NCBI GenBank assembly: GCA_014281115.1 | Contig: JACONQ010000002.1 | Location: forward strand, 1,488,001-1,552,000 | DNA: 64,000 bases | Direction of reading: 5' to 3' | Source: Laburnicola sp. R22_1 | Taxonomy: Eukaryota; Ascomycota; Dothideomycetes; Pleosporales; Didymosphaeriaceae | Shown: piece by piece, positions 1 to 11,935 of the stretch | How positions within the stretch are numbered: the stretch's first letter is position 1 | How the letters are laid out: each line of letters starts with the position of its first letter | The notes under the pieces: generated by a model | Told to the model about the DNA's origin: nothing | Databases searched by the model: none | The model's input: the letters and a program-made list of their open reading frames with translations, nothing else | Made by a program: the position numbers and the translations under genes

Positions 1-654
1 ATCTTTGTCGTGTGAAGATTCTAACTAAGGTCGAGTCTACACTATACAGCCTATATTATTATATAAAAGTTTTGTAATATACTTTATAATATAAAAGAAA
101 AGGTATTAAATACTACTTAATTAGCTAATTAAGCTATATAATATTAGCTTAAAAGAGGCATTATAATAATGACTACTAACTACTTTGTAAATATAAAAGT
201 ATTAACAGCTTATATAAGAAGAAGAAGAGCTTATATAGTTCTACTTTAATAATTAAAAAGTAGTATATTATTATATTCTATTATTATATAATAGTTAATT
301 AATTAAAAGTATATAACTAGTTAAAGGCAAAACTAATAGCTATATATAAAAAGTAAGATGAAATTAAAAATAAAGTTAATCTAAGGGCTTACTAAGTAGT
401 CCTAGCTAAGTATAAAATTATTACTAGTAAGGGGAAAGGCCCTTCTATACTATAGAGTTATATAGGTAAATAAAGTTTTAGTTATAGTAGTATATATAAA
501 AAGCTTTTATATACTATATATAAAATAGGCTTAAAAAAGCTTAAAACTAATAGCTTTAAAAGTAAGACTAATAGAAAAGAGTAAAAGGACTTTTATAATA
601 ATATAGATAATATAAGTTTAACTACTAAAGAGTTAGTAATAGTTACTAATAGTT

Positions 655-780
655 TTTATTTTTTTACGACTAAGGGGTTTCTAATAACATTATTATAATA
701 TTAGCAGTTATCCCTTCTACTATTATTAATATAGAAAAGCGTTTTAAGGTAGTGTTAATAAAAAAGGAGTTAGCGTATTA
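655..780 (+). pseudogene. hAT-like transposase C-terminal remnant (tentative)
   Basis: The segment beginning at the 'gactaaggggtttctaa' motif recurs at about 20214-20335 on the same strand and at 18190-18310 on the other strand. Its translation resembles the hAT dimerisation region, where a Ser/Pro stretch is followed by an Ile-Glu-Lys-Arg-Phe-like block in place of the usual Val-Glu-Arg-Phe-Ser. Stops interrupt it. The family assignment rests on one short motif and is weak; the repeat itself is certain. Confidence 0.35.
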
Positions 781-1165
781 TATGCGAGCTAAGCAAGCTT
801 AGTAGGCTTAGCGCGCCTACTCTAACTAAAATAAATCTATATACAAAACTATGCGTAAGGCTATATTACTATACTAGTTTAGAGTTAGGGGGAGAAAGAT
901 AAAATAGCACTGGTGCTATAACTAGTATAACGCTGCAACTATTATCTAATATTATTTTAGTATTCTTTTTAACTATAGCTTTATCTTTTATAAAGTTTAC
1001 TATAAAGTCTTTTTTAACTAATTTCTTTACTAAAATAATATTTATATTAAATTTAGGCAAATAAAGATAGTTATTTAAAACTATCTTAGTATTATTATAT
1101 AAAAAGTTTACGTTGCTAATAAATTGCGAAGTTAAAATATTAATATTTCCCTATTATATTTTTAT

Positions 1166-1420
1166 TAAAGATCTTCGTTGTGTGGAGATTCTAACTAAGG
1201 TCGAGTCCGCACTATATATAGAGAGGAGTAAAATAGGAGGGACTATAACCTAGTACCTAGCACATAGTAACAAAATATACACAAAATAACAATAATTTTA
1301 TTATTAGCGTTCTGCACAATAGCATTATTAATAGTAGTTAATAGATAGTCTACTATTTAGCATAACTAAGTTATATATTATCTCTTAACTAGTAGACTAT
1401 TAGAGAGCTATAGTGGAGCG
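1166..1420 (+). repeat. Dispersed repeat, copy 1 ('gattctaactaaggtcgag' family)
   Basis: This sequence, marked by 'gattctaactaaggtcgag' followed by a 'tatatagagaggagtaaa' segment, recurs at 18805-19035 and 20336-20573, and a truncated piece opens the window at 1-50. At 20214-20573 it directly follows the hAT-like scrap, so both may be parts of one element. RIP-type transitions separate the copies. Confidence 0.6.
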
Positions 1421-3545
1421 TGAAGTTGCAACTATAGTTTGCTATACGCATATTATATAAGTCTGCCTACTTTTATAATATCTATAATATCTAAAAATTC
1501 TTTCTCTTTAACACATATATTACTAAGTTTTTTAAATTTAACTCTTTAATATATGCGGTAAGCTAGCTTTCTAGCATCCTAAGATTAAGTTGTCTAATAC
1601 CTATAGTTAGACAGCTGCTAGAGAATTTAAAACTAGCATAGATAACTAGCTAGGTAATATTAGCTATCTAGCCTACCTGTTGCAAAATATAGTTAAGGCA
1701 GGCCTACTAAAGGACTAGATTAATTACACTATTCTAGAGGTTATAACTAATAATCTATTTAGGCTATATACTATCTTTACGCAACTCTAGATCCTTAAGT
1801 GTAAGGCTATTCTTTTATATAGAGGCCTAAGCGATAATATAGTAATATTTATATAATAATAATAGCTTTTTGCTCTTATATTATTAGCAAGGCTAGAGAA
1901 TAGACTAAGACATAGTAGTAGGCGACTGTTAGAGAAGGAGAGAATGTTTCTTATACGTTGCTAGAGCGCGCGCGCGCAGCTATAGTAGGAGAAGCTTCTA
2001 GCAGCAGTTAAGATCTTACAGGCGCATAAAGACAATAAGGAGTAAGGGCGGCGGCGTGATAAGAGGAAGAGTAAGCGGTGACAGGGGGTGTATAAAGGAG
2101 ATAGGCGGCGGTAAAGTCTTAGGGGGTAGTATATAGCTCGCTAGTTGCAAGAAGAAATCTACTATAAGGGAGTAATAAAATAGTTAGGTTAGTTGCTATT
2201 ATAATTGTTGTTATTATTATTGCAGCAAAAAATATTGTTTAAGAAATTATTAATTACGTAACATAGTGGTTAGTTAAATAGCCGGCCCGGGATTACGTAA
2301 CATTACAGATTAACTCTAAGGGAGAACTATTATATTTTTATAGTTTTTCTAACGAACAAATTTTCTATAAATAGATTTTTGTTAGAGATAATATAAGATA
2401 AACTACCTAAATCTAGTATTAGATTAGGGCTTTTTACTAGTCTTAACTAAGACCTACAGGCACTTTATAGTTAGATTATATAATTAAATTTTTTAATTTT
2501 AGAAAAAACGCGGTTATAGGTAATTACTACCTATAGCTAGTTTAGTAGCTTTTAAACATTGTTTAACTACTTAGCACCTTCTTTATTATACTTCCTTAGC
2601 TTCTAAATAAACTTATTATTATCTATAGTGTTAAGCAGCCTTATTAGGTTCCTCCTCTACTACGCGATATAGTCTAGGTTTATCTTAGTTTATTAAGTAG
2701 TCCCTACGCACATTATTAATATATATATAACTTAAGCTAGTAAATAGTAGTATAGACTATATACGTGTATTATATAGCAATCTAGTATAAGTAACTTAAC
2801 TAGAAGCTTATTGCTATTAGCTATTCTAAGCTTTAGCTTCTTTTTAGTAATAATTATAAACTTATTAATTAAGTTTTAGGGGTATAAAAAGGGGTCTATA
2901 GTAGATTAGACATACTTAAGGTTAAACTTTGCTTTGTAGCGCAATCGCATTTTTGTCTTATTTAATTTAGCTATAGTTATTAGTTGCGGTAGTGTGCAAG
3001 AGAGTAGTAGGATTAGGCTTTCTTTATATAGGCGACAAGCACTCTAACCTTATTACTACCTATATAGGCAAGATAAGTTACTGCTTAATAATAGTTCTAA
3101 ACTATAGTTAAGTTAACTCTGCTAGTATACTTAACAGCCTTGTGGGGTGCTAAATAATAAGCGCGCTATTAACTTAGTCACGTATATTTATATAGTCTAT
3201 AGGTATCTTATAGAGCTATTATATAGAAAAATAGGTTAATATATTCTATTAGTAGCCTAGACAGATTAGTTCACTAGATAGTTTTTCTTAGTAACTTTAA
3301 GGTCCCTTATAACTTATTATAGAACACCACTAACGTTACTTTATAATAACTTATAATAATCTACTATAACTTATAATATACTAAGTTACTATTTAATTTA
3401 CTTTTTATATTATATAGCCTCTTTGCGCAACTATAGCAGCCGCGCAAAACTAAGAAGTCTTTCTTAGCAGTATAAACTTATAATAAGACTCCCTATAATA
3501 TATAATATATTATCTACTATACTATATAACGTGGTTTACTAGTAA

Positions 3546-3587
3546 GTAACCCACACTAGTAAGCGCGCCACCTTTCCCAAGACCCCA
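3546..3587 (+). repeat. Left terminal inverted repeat of the pogo-like element
   Basis: It starts 'gtaacccacactagtaagc' and is the reverse complement of 5334-5375, with two mismatches in 42 bp. Confidence 0.9.
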
Positions 3588-3625
3588 CCATTACTAATAA
3601 TACTATTATAATACAACCACCTACT

Positions 3626-5323
3626 ATGTCTTCTAAGCCATCTAATAAAGCTCGGTTACTTATTGCTATTAGAGCTATTAAACAAGACCTAAATCTTATA
3701 GAGCGAGCAGCAGCAGGGCTGTATAACGTTAATTGCAGAACGCTTAATCGAAGACGCAACAGAATAATTGCACGACGCGATAACCCATCTAAATTAAAGA
3801 ATTTTACTCTCCTTAAGGAGCAGGCGCCTGTTAATTGTATAATCGAGCTAGACACGCGTGGATTCCCTTCTACGAAGCTTATAATACGCATAATGGCTAA
3901 TTCACTACGTTTATAGAGAGGAAAGCCACCTATTAGCATTAACTAGATAGATAGGTTTATTAAGCGCAGACATAAAGTTAAAACGCATTAGTCTTAGTTA
4001 TACAATAACTAGAGGGTATAATAGAAAAATCCTAAGGTTATAAACGCGTGGTTTAAGCTTATAGAGGGCATCAAAGTTAAGTATAGCATTACGGATAAGG
4101 ACACCTACAACTTTAATAAATTAGGCTTCTTAATAGGGGTTATAGGGTCTTAGCTTGTGGTTATAGTATTAGAGAGGCGTGCGAAACCTAAATTAATATA
4201 GCCAGGCGACTGCTAGTGGATTACAGTGATCTAGAGTATCTGCGCTGCTAGATGGGCAATCCCTCCCTTTATTATCTACGCCGGCAAGCGTCACATCTCT
4301 ACCTGGTACGAAAACGCGTCAATTCCTAGCGATTGGGTAATTGCTGTTAGCGAGAACGGCTAGACAAACAACAAGCTTAATATCGCGTGGTTAAAACACT
4401 TTAACACGCATACAAAGGGACGCGCTAAAGAAACCTATTAGCTGCTAGTTATTAATAGCTATAAGAGCTATAACTTAATTAAGTTCTAGGATTACTATAA
4501 GGAATATAAGATTATTACTCTCTGTATATTGCTATATTTGTTACACCTACTGTAGCTATTAGATGTGGGCTGTTTCTCCCCACTAAAGAAGGTATATAGT
4601 GCTAAGATCGTGGGCTTAGCGCGTTAGCTAATAACCTATATTACAAAGATTAAGTTCCTTCCAGCCTTTAAAACCGCGTTTTTAAAGGTTTTCTCTGCAG
4701 AGACAATTAAGGGTGATTTTCGCGGTGCTGGGCTAGTTCTATTAAATCCAGAGGAGGTGTTGCAGCACCTTAACATCCGTATCCGTACACCTAGTCTGCC
4801 TATTAAAGAGCCTACTACTGGGGAGTCTAAAACACTAAGTAACCTACGCGAATTTGAGGCGCAATCAACACTAGTTCGCAAGAGAATTAGAGATTACTTT
4901 AATTTATTACTAACTTTAACTATGTAGGTGCTTAAGAAGCTTAAAAAAGGCGCTCTAAGTGCAATATATAGTTAGGTACTAGTGTTAGATAAAATTGCAG
5001 GCCTTCGCAAGACAATTAAGAAGACTATAAGGCGAAAATCGCGTAAAAGGAGGTATATCTAGCATTAGGGATCACTTATAGTAGCAGAGGGATCTTAGCT
5101 AGCCACTCCTAAGGACGCTAGTAGACAGAAAAAGGGTAAATAGTTGTTAGGTACTAGTCGCGCTACAACAGGGCCATTAACTTAACGGTGTTGTGGCATC
5201 TATAGGCAACCTGGACACAATGCGCAAACCTGCCAGGGAGTTAAAGAGGAAGAATCTAAATTAGATACATTAACTTAGTATATATTTTTAAGTAGTGTTG
5301 CGACGCAGTCTAATAATAAATAA
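3626..5323 (+). pseudogene. pogo/Fot-like DDE transposase, inactivated by nonsense mutations only
   Basis: The reading frame that starts at ATG 3626 can be followed without a frameshift for 566 codons to TAA at 5321-5323, broken only by TAG/TAA stops of the RIP type (Trp or Gln codons changed). The first 96 codons are still open and carry the helix-turn-helix DNA-binding region. Downstream are pogo-class DDE landmarks: a 'YNFN..GFLIGVIG' block, 'WAIPPFIIYAGK', 'ISTWYE', 'WVIAVSENG', 'WLKHFNTHTKGR' and 'LLDVGCFSPLKK'. Near the C-terminus a zinc-knuckle-like CGIYRQPGHNAQTC has lost one Cys to Tyr. The element could not encode active transposase. Decay was by point mutation, not by indels. Confidence 0.8.
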
Positions 5324-5333
5324 AATGGTTTAG

Positions 5334-5375
5334 TGGGGTCTTGGCAAAGGTGGCGTGCTTACTAGTGTGGGTTAC
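5334..5375 (-). repeat. Right terminal inverted repeat of the pogo-like element
   Basis: It ends '...gcttactagtgtgggttac' and mirrors the left repeat at 3546-3587, defining the other end of the transposon. Confidence 0.9.
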
Positions 5376-6301
5376 TGTTAAAACTATATTAGTAAGCAAA
5401 ATAAATAATAAAATAACATGTTAGAATTTCGCTGTTATAATAAAAGATAAATAGATAAATAACTATAAGCTACCTAAAAATAAACTAAAATAGTCGTTCC
5501 GACAATAAGTTGCAATTAAAGCCAAAGTCAACTTTAAGTAACGCACAAAAAGTTTACTAAAAGATAATTGTAAGAAATCCAATATTATATGTATTAATTT
5601 ACTTAAAACTAAAACCAAAATATAATATAAAACTAACCTAATAAATATTATAAAATACGCTATCGTAATATAAATAAGCTCGTAATTAATTTTTCTAAAT
5701 CAATAACTTTTGACAAACTTGTCGCAATCAAGCGCTTTAACAATTTTGAGCAATTGCTAAAAGAATATACTAAACAAGGCAATATTATATGTATTAAATT
5801 ACTTATTACTAAAAACAAAATATAACATATAAAAGACTTGTTTTATAATATAAAATACATTAGCGTATAATAAACTAAGGAGTAATAAATTATGCTAAAA
5901 TAAGGCGTTTATTGTTAACGTCACAACTAAGCAATAGTAAAACAAAGTTTGCAATAGCTCGCATATAAAACACTAGTTTGCATATAAAACACTAGTTTGT
6001 ATATAAAACACTAGTTTGCATATAATAGCTTGCATATAAAACACTAGTCTGCATATAAAACAATAGCTCGCATATAAAACACTATTGCATATAAAACACT
6101 AGTTCAAACATTAGTTTAAAACACTAGCACGCATAAAAGTTAAAGGCATAATTAAACTATACAAAACTAAGTGTTCGTTAGTCTAAATTATTTTGTATAT
6201 AGATTACTAGGTAGCCAGTTTATTAAAATAAATCAACCAGTTTAACAATACCAACTCGATCACCTTCTTATCTATTTATCCACTTTTCACAATTTTAAAC
6301 T
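5376..6301 (+). repeat. LTR-like repeat, copy a
   Basis: It runs from 'tgttaaaac' to 'cttttcaca'. These TG...CA ends are shared by five other copies in the window. Other copies have 5-bp target duplications, which identifies the family as LTRs; no flanking duplication is visible here (gttac/atttt). It contains three full units of the 19-bp minisatellite at about 5960-6020. The left edge abuts the pogo-like transposon end exactly. Confidence 0.7.
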
Positions 6302-7878
6302 ATTTAGGTTTATTTTTAGGATATAAATACTAACACTTATTAGTAAAGTAGGTATTTATTCTACACTTATTATAAAATTGTTTAAACTTTATAACTTTAT
6401 ATTAATTCTAGAATTTAGTATATAAAACCTTAGTTTTATTACTATTTAAGTGCGTCTAACAATAACTTTTATTAATTAACTTAGAGAATAAATTCTCTAG
6501 ATTAATCTTTAAAGAATTATCCTAAAATAATTAAGTTACTAAAGTAACAAACCCCTTATAATTAGGAGTTAAATTGTTTAATACCTAGGCCATAATAATC
6601 TATTTAGGTATTTTAATTAACTTATAGTTAACATTTGTTGTTAAATATTTAATATTATTAAGGTACTCCTCTATTAAATTAAAATCTAATAAGGTACTAT
6701 TAAATAACTCATTTAAAAGAAGAAATTTAGAATAATAATCTTTAGGAGAATAAAGATTCCCTAAACAAATCCATATCTTATTAGCTATAGATAAATCCTT
6801 AATATGCTATAAAGAACTATCTTTAACTAATAAAGTAATAATTAATTGTGTCTTTAAATTAATATCTTTTAACACTAAATTAATTGCAATATTATTACTA
6901 CTCTAAATTGTAGCTATACAATTTTCTATTATAAGAATAAAAATAGCCCTAGGCTTCCACATCTTATAGTTAGAAATACCCTTAGGCATCTCCTACTTAG
7001 AGATAGAAGAAATCTTAGAACTTATTGTAAATGAGATTGATAGGCCAAAAAATGCTTTGAATTTTAAGAAAAATAAGGTATTTCTTAAAAAATTAATAAG
7101 GCTTAGCGAAATTGCCTAAAAAGGTAATAAACTAGTCCAGCTAGTAAAAGAGCTTAGAAAATTCTAAGTAGAATAAAGTATTGGTCAAAATATCGATTTT
7201 GCCAAGATAGCTTAGTAAGCTAAAAAGACTAGACTAGCTAGTATAAAAGAATTAGAATCTTAAGATAATTCTAAGAAAAATAAGGTATATATTAAAAAAT
7301 TAATAGAAGAATAGCTTGGTAAGCTAAAAAGTAGATAATAATAAATAATAAAATTGTTAGAGTGCTAGGCTTATAACCTGTGAAAAGTAAATAAATAAAT
7401 AAGAAGGTAATCAAGTTAGTATTGTTAAACTAGTTAGTTAATTTTAATAAACTGGCTACTTAGTAATCTATATATAAAATAATTTAGACTAACAAATACT
7501 TAGCTTTATATAGTTTAATTATGCCTTTAACTTTTATACGTACTAGTATTTTAAACTAGTGTTTAAACTATTATTTTATACTAGTGTTTTATATACAAGC
7601 TATTATTTTATTTATAGAGTAGTGTTTTATATACAAGCTATTATTTTATATATAAACTAGTGTTTTATATATAAAGTAGTGTTTTATATACAAACTAGTA
7701 TTTTATTTATAAGCTATTATTTTATATAAAACTTTATTTTACTATTACTTAGTTATAATGTTAATAATAAACGTCATATTTTAGAATAATTTATTACTTC
7801 TTAATTTGTTATACGCTAATGTATTTTATATTATAAAATAAGTCTTTTTATATATTATACTTTGTTTTTAGTAATAAG

Positions 7879-8728
7879 TGTGAAAAGTGGATAAATAGAT
7901 AAGAAGGTGATCGAGTTGGTATTGTTAAACTAGTTGATTTATTTTAATAAACTGGCTACCTAGCAATCTATATACAAAATAATTTAGACTAACGAACACT
8001 TAGTTTTGTATAGTTTAATTATGCCTTTAACTTTTATGCGTGCTAGTGTTTTAAACTAATGTTTGAACTAGTGTTTTATATGCAATAGTGTTTTATATAC
8101 GAGCTATTGTTTTATATGCAGACTAGTGTTTTATATGCAAGCTATTATATGCAAACTAGTGTTTTATATGCAAACTAGTGTTTTATATGCAAACTAGTGT
8201 TTTATATGCAAACTAGTGTTTTATATGCAAACTAGTGTTTTATATGCAAACTAGTGTTTTATATGCAAACTAGTGTTTTATATGCAAACTAGTGTTTTAT
8301 ATACAAACTAGTGTTTTATATACAAACTAGTGTTTTATATGCGAGCTATTGCAAACTTTGTTTTACTATTGCTTAGTTGTGACGTTAACAATAAACGTCT
8401 TATTTTAGCATAATTTATTACTCCTTAGTTTATTATACGCTAATGTATTTTATATTATAAAACAAGTCTTTTATATGTTATATTTTGTTTTTTAGTAATA
8501 AGTAATTTAATACATATAATATTGGATTTCTTACAATTATCTTTTAGTAAACTTTTTGTGCGTTACTTAAAGTTGACTTTGGCTTTAATTGCAACTTATT
8601 GTCGGAACGACTATTTTAGTTTATTTTTAGGTAGCTTGTAGTTATTTATCTATTTATCTTTTATTATAACAGCGAAATTCTAACATGTTATTTTATTATT
8701 TATTTTGCTTACTAATATAGTTTTAACA
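7879..8728 (-). repeat. Solo LTR, copy c, nested inside copy b
   Basis: An 850-bp unit runs from 'tgtgaaaagtgg' to 'tagttttaaca' and is flanked on both sides by ATAAG (7874-7878 and 8729-8733), a perfect 5-bp target duplication. TG...CA ends plus a 5-bp duplication are diagnostic of an LTR left by recombination. It carries ten uniform 19-bp minisatellite units (8151-8341) that keep TpG/CpA dinucleotides, so it is younger and less RIP-mutated than the copy it interrupts. Confidence 0.8.
8151..8341. repeat. 19-bp minisatellite inside LTR copy c (about 10 units)
   Basis: The unit 'aaactagtgttttatatgc' repeats every 19 bp about ten times. The same array has about 14 units in copy d and about 3 in copies a, e and f. 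Confidence 0.9.
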
Positions 8729-9164
8729 ATAAGTAATTTAATATATATAATATTGCCTTGTTTAGTATATTGTTTATAATCTTTTTGTCAATTGCTTAAA
8801 ATTGTTAAAGCGCTTAATTGCGATAAGTTGTTAAAAGTTATTAATTTAGAAAAATTAATTACGAGCATATTTATATTACGATAGCGTATTTTATAATTTT
8901 ACTAGGTTAGTTTTATATTATAGTTTATTTTTAGTTTTATGTAATTTAATATATATAATATTAGATTTCTTATAATTATCTTTTAGTATACATTTTATAC
9001 GTTACTTAAAGTTAACTTTGGCTTTAATTATAACTTATTATCGAAACGACTATTTTAGTTATTTTAGGTAGCTTATAGTTGTTTATCTATTTATCTTTTA
9101 TTATAATAGCAAAATTCTAACATTTTATTTTATTATTTATTTTGCTTACTAATATAGTTTTAAC

Positions 9165-10158
9165 AATAATAGTTTAAACTTACTTGCACCTTCTAATACC
9201 TATAAGCTTCTAGTCCTAATATAAGGTTTACTTTTAGCGTATATAGCATACCTAGCTTATTATTACTACTATTATTAGTTATCTATACTTATACGCTGCT
9301 TACGCAGCATACTTACTTAGATAAGCTAATATAATTATTAAGAGAATGTTATAGATTAATATAACACTCTTATTATATTAGAAATTATTAACAAATACTT
9401 TATTCTTTACTTTTTACCTTCCTTCTTAGATTCTATTACTAATAAGAAGTAATTTTATCTACTAGAGTAGAAATATAGTTTTCTTAGTTTTTATAAACTA
9501 GATAAGCTACTAATCTAACTAGTATATAAGAATTACCTTATAAATAGTTAGGTTTACTAGGCTCCTATAAATAATTATTTTATAGATAGAATAGAACTTT
9601 AGTGTTATTACCTTAGTAGTAGCAGCGCGAATCTTTAGTATATCGTTTTTAGTAATAGCAAGTACTTCTTTAAGAATAACGTTAATTTCTAAATAAATAG
9701 CAGGGCGTGGAGGTATGCGTAGAGAGATAGTAGGAGATTTATTAAGAATAACCTTAATATAGTAATAGAGTAACAAATATATACTTGGTATATATTATCC
9801 ATAGCCTACTTATAAGCAAAGTAGTATATACCTATTAATATATTAACTTATATTATTTATAATAATCTAGATAGTAGTTTATAACTTAGGATAATAAAAG
9901 AAAAATAAATAACTATAGCGTAGTCGCGCTAAAGTTTTATCCCTCCCCTACTAAAGTTCTAAGTGGTCTCTTTATAAAAAAATTGCTTATAGAAGTAGGC
10001 CTACGCTAAAACTACTAAGCAAGCTTAGTAGTTTAAACGCGCATTTTTGTAACTATCTTTTTACGCTTTTTTTAATTACTAAGTAGGGGGCTCTGCTTTT
10101 TTTGTTATATTATTTAAGATAAAAGCCTTTATTATGCTACCCCTAGGTAGTTAACTTA
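9165..10158 (+). repeat. 3'-anchored dispersed element, copy 1 (5'-truncated)
   Basis: It shares its right two-thirds with 10223-11285 and 19056-20157 and ends with the family's 3' terminus ('...ttaacgccacac'). It begins directly after LTR copy b and lacks the first part of the longer copies. No clear target duplication is visible. It contains no plausible open reading frame. Confidence 0.6.
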
Positions 10159-10222
10159 ACGCCACACATATAAGTTATAATTTAATTAATTAAAAGCCTA
10201 TTATAACTTATTGCTTAGTTAT

Positions 10223-11285
10223 CTTGCCAAACCCCTTTTTTAACCCTTTTTTAGTTTAAGGTTAAAGTAGATTAAGATAAAAAATTATTATGTATATTAT
10301 ATAGCACCTAATTCTAAATAAAAGACTAACCTTAAACACTACTAAATAATATAATAATAGTTTAAACTTACTTACACCTTATACTCTATAAGCTCTTAAC
10401 CTTAAGTAAAGCTTACTTACTCTATACATAGCACCTAGCTTATTATTACTACTATTATTAGTTATCTATACTTGTGCCATAAATAACCTATTTTAATAAT
10501 AATAATAATTAGAAGAATTTTATAGATTTATATAATGCTTTTACTATACTAAAGCTTATTAATAAAAATCTTATTATTGTTAATTTATATCTTTTACTAA
10601 ATAATTCTATTACTAATAAAAAGTAATTACTTTTACTAAAGCAGAAATTTAACCTCATAGTTCTTTATAAACTAAATAAACTACTAATCTAACTAGTATA
10701 CTAGAACTACTTTATAGATAGTTAAGTATACTTACCCTTTACGCTAAATAAATATTTAATAAATAGAATAGAACTCTAGTATAGTTGCTTTAATAGCTAC
10801 TTTAATAATAGTAGTATAAATCTTTAGTATATATTTTTAGTAATAGTAAGTACTTTTTTAGAAATAATATTAATACCTAGATAAATAATAAGGCGTAAAG
10901 AAATAGTAGAAGATTTATTAAGAATAATTTTAATAAAGTAATAGTGTATTTAGTATATATTACCTTTATTCTACATATATAGTAGTATATACCTATTAAT
11001 ATATTGACTTATATTATTTATAATAATTAGAATAAAAAAGAAATAGCTTATAGTATAGCTATGCCTAAGTTTTATCCTTTAAAGTTATAAGTAGCCTCTT
11101 TATAAAAGCTTTACTTATAGAAGCCTATATACTAAGACTTACTTAGTATGTTTAAATATGTTTTTTTATAAGTACCTTTTTATACTCTTTTTAATTACTA
11201 AGTAGAGGGCTTTGCTTTTTTATATTATATTATTTAGGATAAAACCCTTTATTCTTCTACCCCTAGATAGATAATTTAATAATAT
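10223..11285 (+). repeat. 3'-anchored dispersed element, copy 2 (near full length)
   Basis: A 1,063-bp copy flanked by a 20-bp direct repeat (10203-10222 and 11286-11305). The flanks match at 17 of 20 positions, and all three differences are RIP-type transitions. The 5' part starts at a 'gccaaacccctttttt' segment. Its function is unknown. Long target duplications argue for target-primed reverse transcription (LINE/SINE-like) rather than cut-and-paste transposition. Confidence 0.65.
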
Positions 11286-11434
11286 ATAACTCATTACTTA
11301 ATTATTAAATAGGTTAAATTATTATAATAAAGATACTAGGTACTATATACTACTTATAAAGTAGTAGCTTTAAGAGTATACTAGTACTACCTAACTAAGA
11401 CTAGCGCATAGGGCTAAATTAATATTAGGCTGAC

Positions 11435-11549
11435 TAGAGGTCTAATAGACTACTAGTTAGAGGTCTAATAGACTACTAGTTAGAGGTCTAATAGACTACG
11501 AGTTAGAGGTCTAATAGGCTAATAGTTAGAGGTCTAATAGGCTAATAGG
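11435..11549. repeat. 23-bp tandem repeat, five units
   Basis: Five units with a period of exactly 23 bp begin at 11435, 11458, 11481, 11504 and 11527 with 'tagaggtctaatag'. The last two units share a gac-to-ggc variant, so the array was still duplicating after that change. No coding potential is seen. Confidence 0.9.
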
Positions 11550-11598
11550 TAGCGATTTCTAATAGCTATAGTAAGCAGCACTATTAAATACTTACTAT

Positions 11599-11764
11599 GT
11601 GTATTATTAAATTATTTACCTAGGAGTAGAACGATAAAGGCTTTTATCTTAAATAACATAACAAAAAAAGCAGAGCCCTCTGCTTAGTAACTAAAAAGAG
11701 CGTAAAAAGGTGATTAAAAATGCGCGTTCGAACTGCTAAGCGAGCTTGGCGGTCTTGGCACGAA
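11599..11764 (-). repeat. 3'-anchored dispersed element, copy 3 (166 bp)
   Basis: A reverse-oriented copy truncated at its 5' end, ending in the common 3' terminus (reverse complement reads '...aataatacac'). It is flanked by the perfect 13-bp duplication AAATACTTACTAT at 11586-11598 and 11765-11777. It keeps the conserved 'cgttcgaactgctaagcg' segment and the A/T-rich tail region. Confidence 0.75.
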
Positions 11765-11822
11765 AAATACTTACTATAAGCTTTTAAAATACCATTATAA
11801 TTAGTACTTATTAATTAACTAT

Positions 11823-11921
11823 CTTTTTAATTACTAAGCAGGGGGCTCTGCTTTTTTATTACGTTATTTAAGATGAAAGCCTTTGTTGTCTTACTCCTAG
11901 GTAGATAAATTAACGCCACAC
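11823..11921 (+). repeat. 3'-anchored dispersed element, copy 4 (99 bp)
   Basis: The shortest copy, holding only the last 99 bp of the family. It is flanked by the perfect 13-bp duplication ATTAATTAACTAT at 11810-11822 and 11922-11934. Together with copies 2, 3, 5 and 6 it shows a fixed 3' end and variable 5' truncation. Confidence 0.75.
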
Positions 11922-11935
11922 ATTAATTAACTATT

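Larger units (their letters stand above)
3545..5376 (+). mobile_element. pogo/Fot-like DNA transposon with 42-bp terminal inverted repeats
   Basis: A 1.8-kb element is bounded by near-perfect inverted repeats: the 3546-3587 end and the 5334-5375 end match over 42 bp with two mismatches. It encloses a degenerate transposase of the pogo/Fot class (Tc1-mariner superfamily). The outer T of the right repeat is also the first base of an adjoining LTR copy that starts at 5376, so the expected TA target duplication cannot be read on that side. This indicates a later insertion or rearrangement exactly at the transposon end. Confidence 0.85.
7379..9164 (-). repeat. LTR-like repeat, copy b, split by copy c
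   Basis: The sequence from 'tgtgaaaag' (7379) to '...ttttaaca' (9164) is the reverse orientation of copy a. It is interrupted at 7878/8729 by a complete younger copy (c). The two halves (7379-7878 and 8729-9164) are strongly RIP-degraded. No 5-bp target duplication is seen (taacc/ataat), so one end may have been exchanged by recombination with another copy. Confidence 0.65.
1..11935. repeat. AT-rich, RIP-decayed repeat block 1
   Basis: Nearly all of this stretch is A/T, with C and G mainly in TAG/CTA contexts and TpA greatly outnumbering CpA and TpG. That is the product of repeat-induced point mutation, a fungal premeiotic process that converts CpA to TpA in duplicated DNA. Recognisable elements inside are listed separately. 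In 1-3544 there are hAT-like scraps (about 655-780), a dispersed repeat (1166-1420) and a degenerate, arginine/lysine-rich coding-like patch around 1975-2160. I see no intact gene. 6302-7378, between two LTR copies, contains nothing I can identify. Confidence 0.85.

Noticed and set aside
8151..8341. CRISPR-like array
   Set aside because: Units are directly adjacent with no spacers and the genome is fungal; it is a minisatellite.
5376..9164. LTR copies a and b as the two ends of one full retrotransposon
   Set aside because: They are in opposite orientation and the DNA between them has no gag-pol, so they cannot be a paired 5'/3' LTR.
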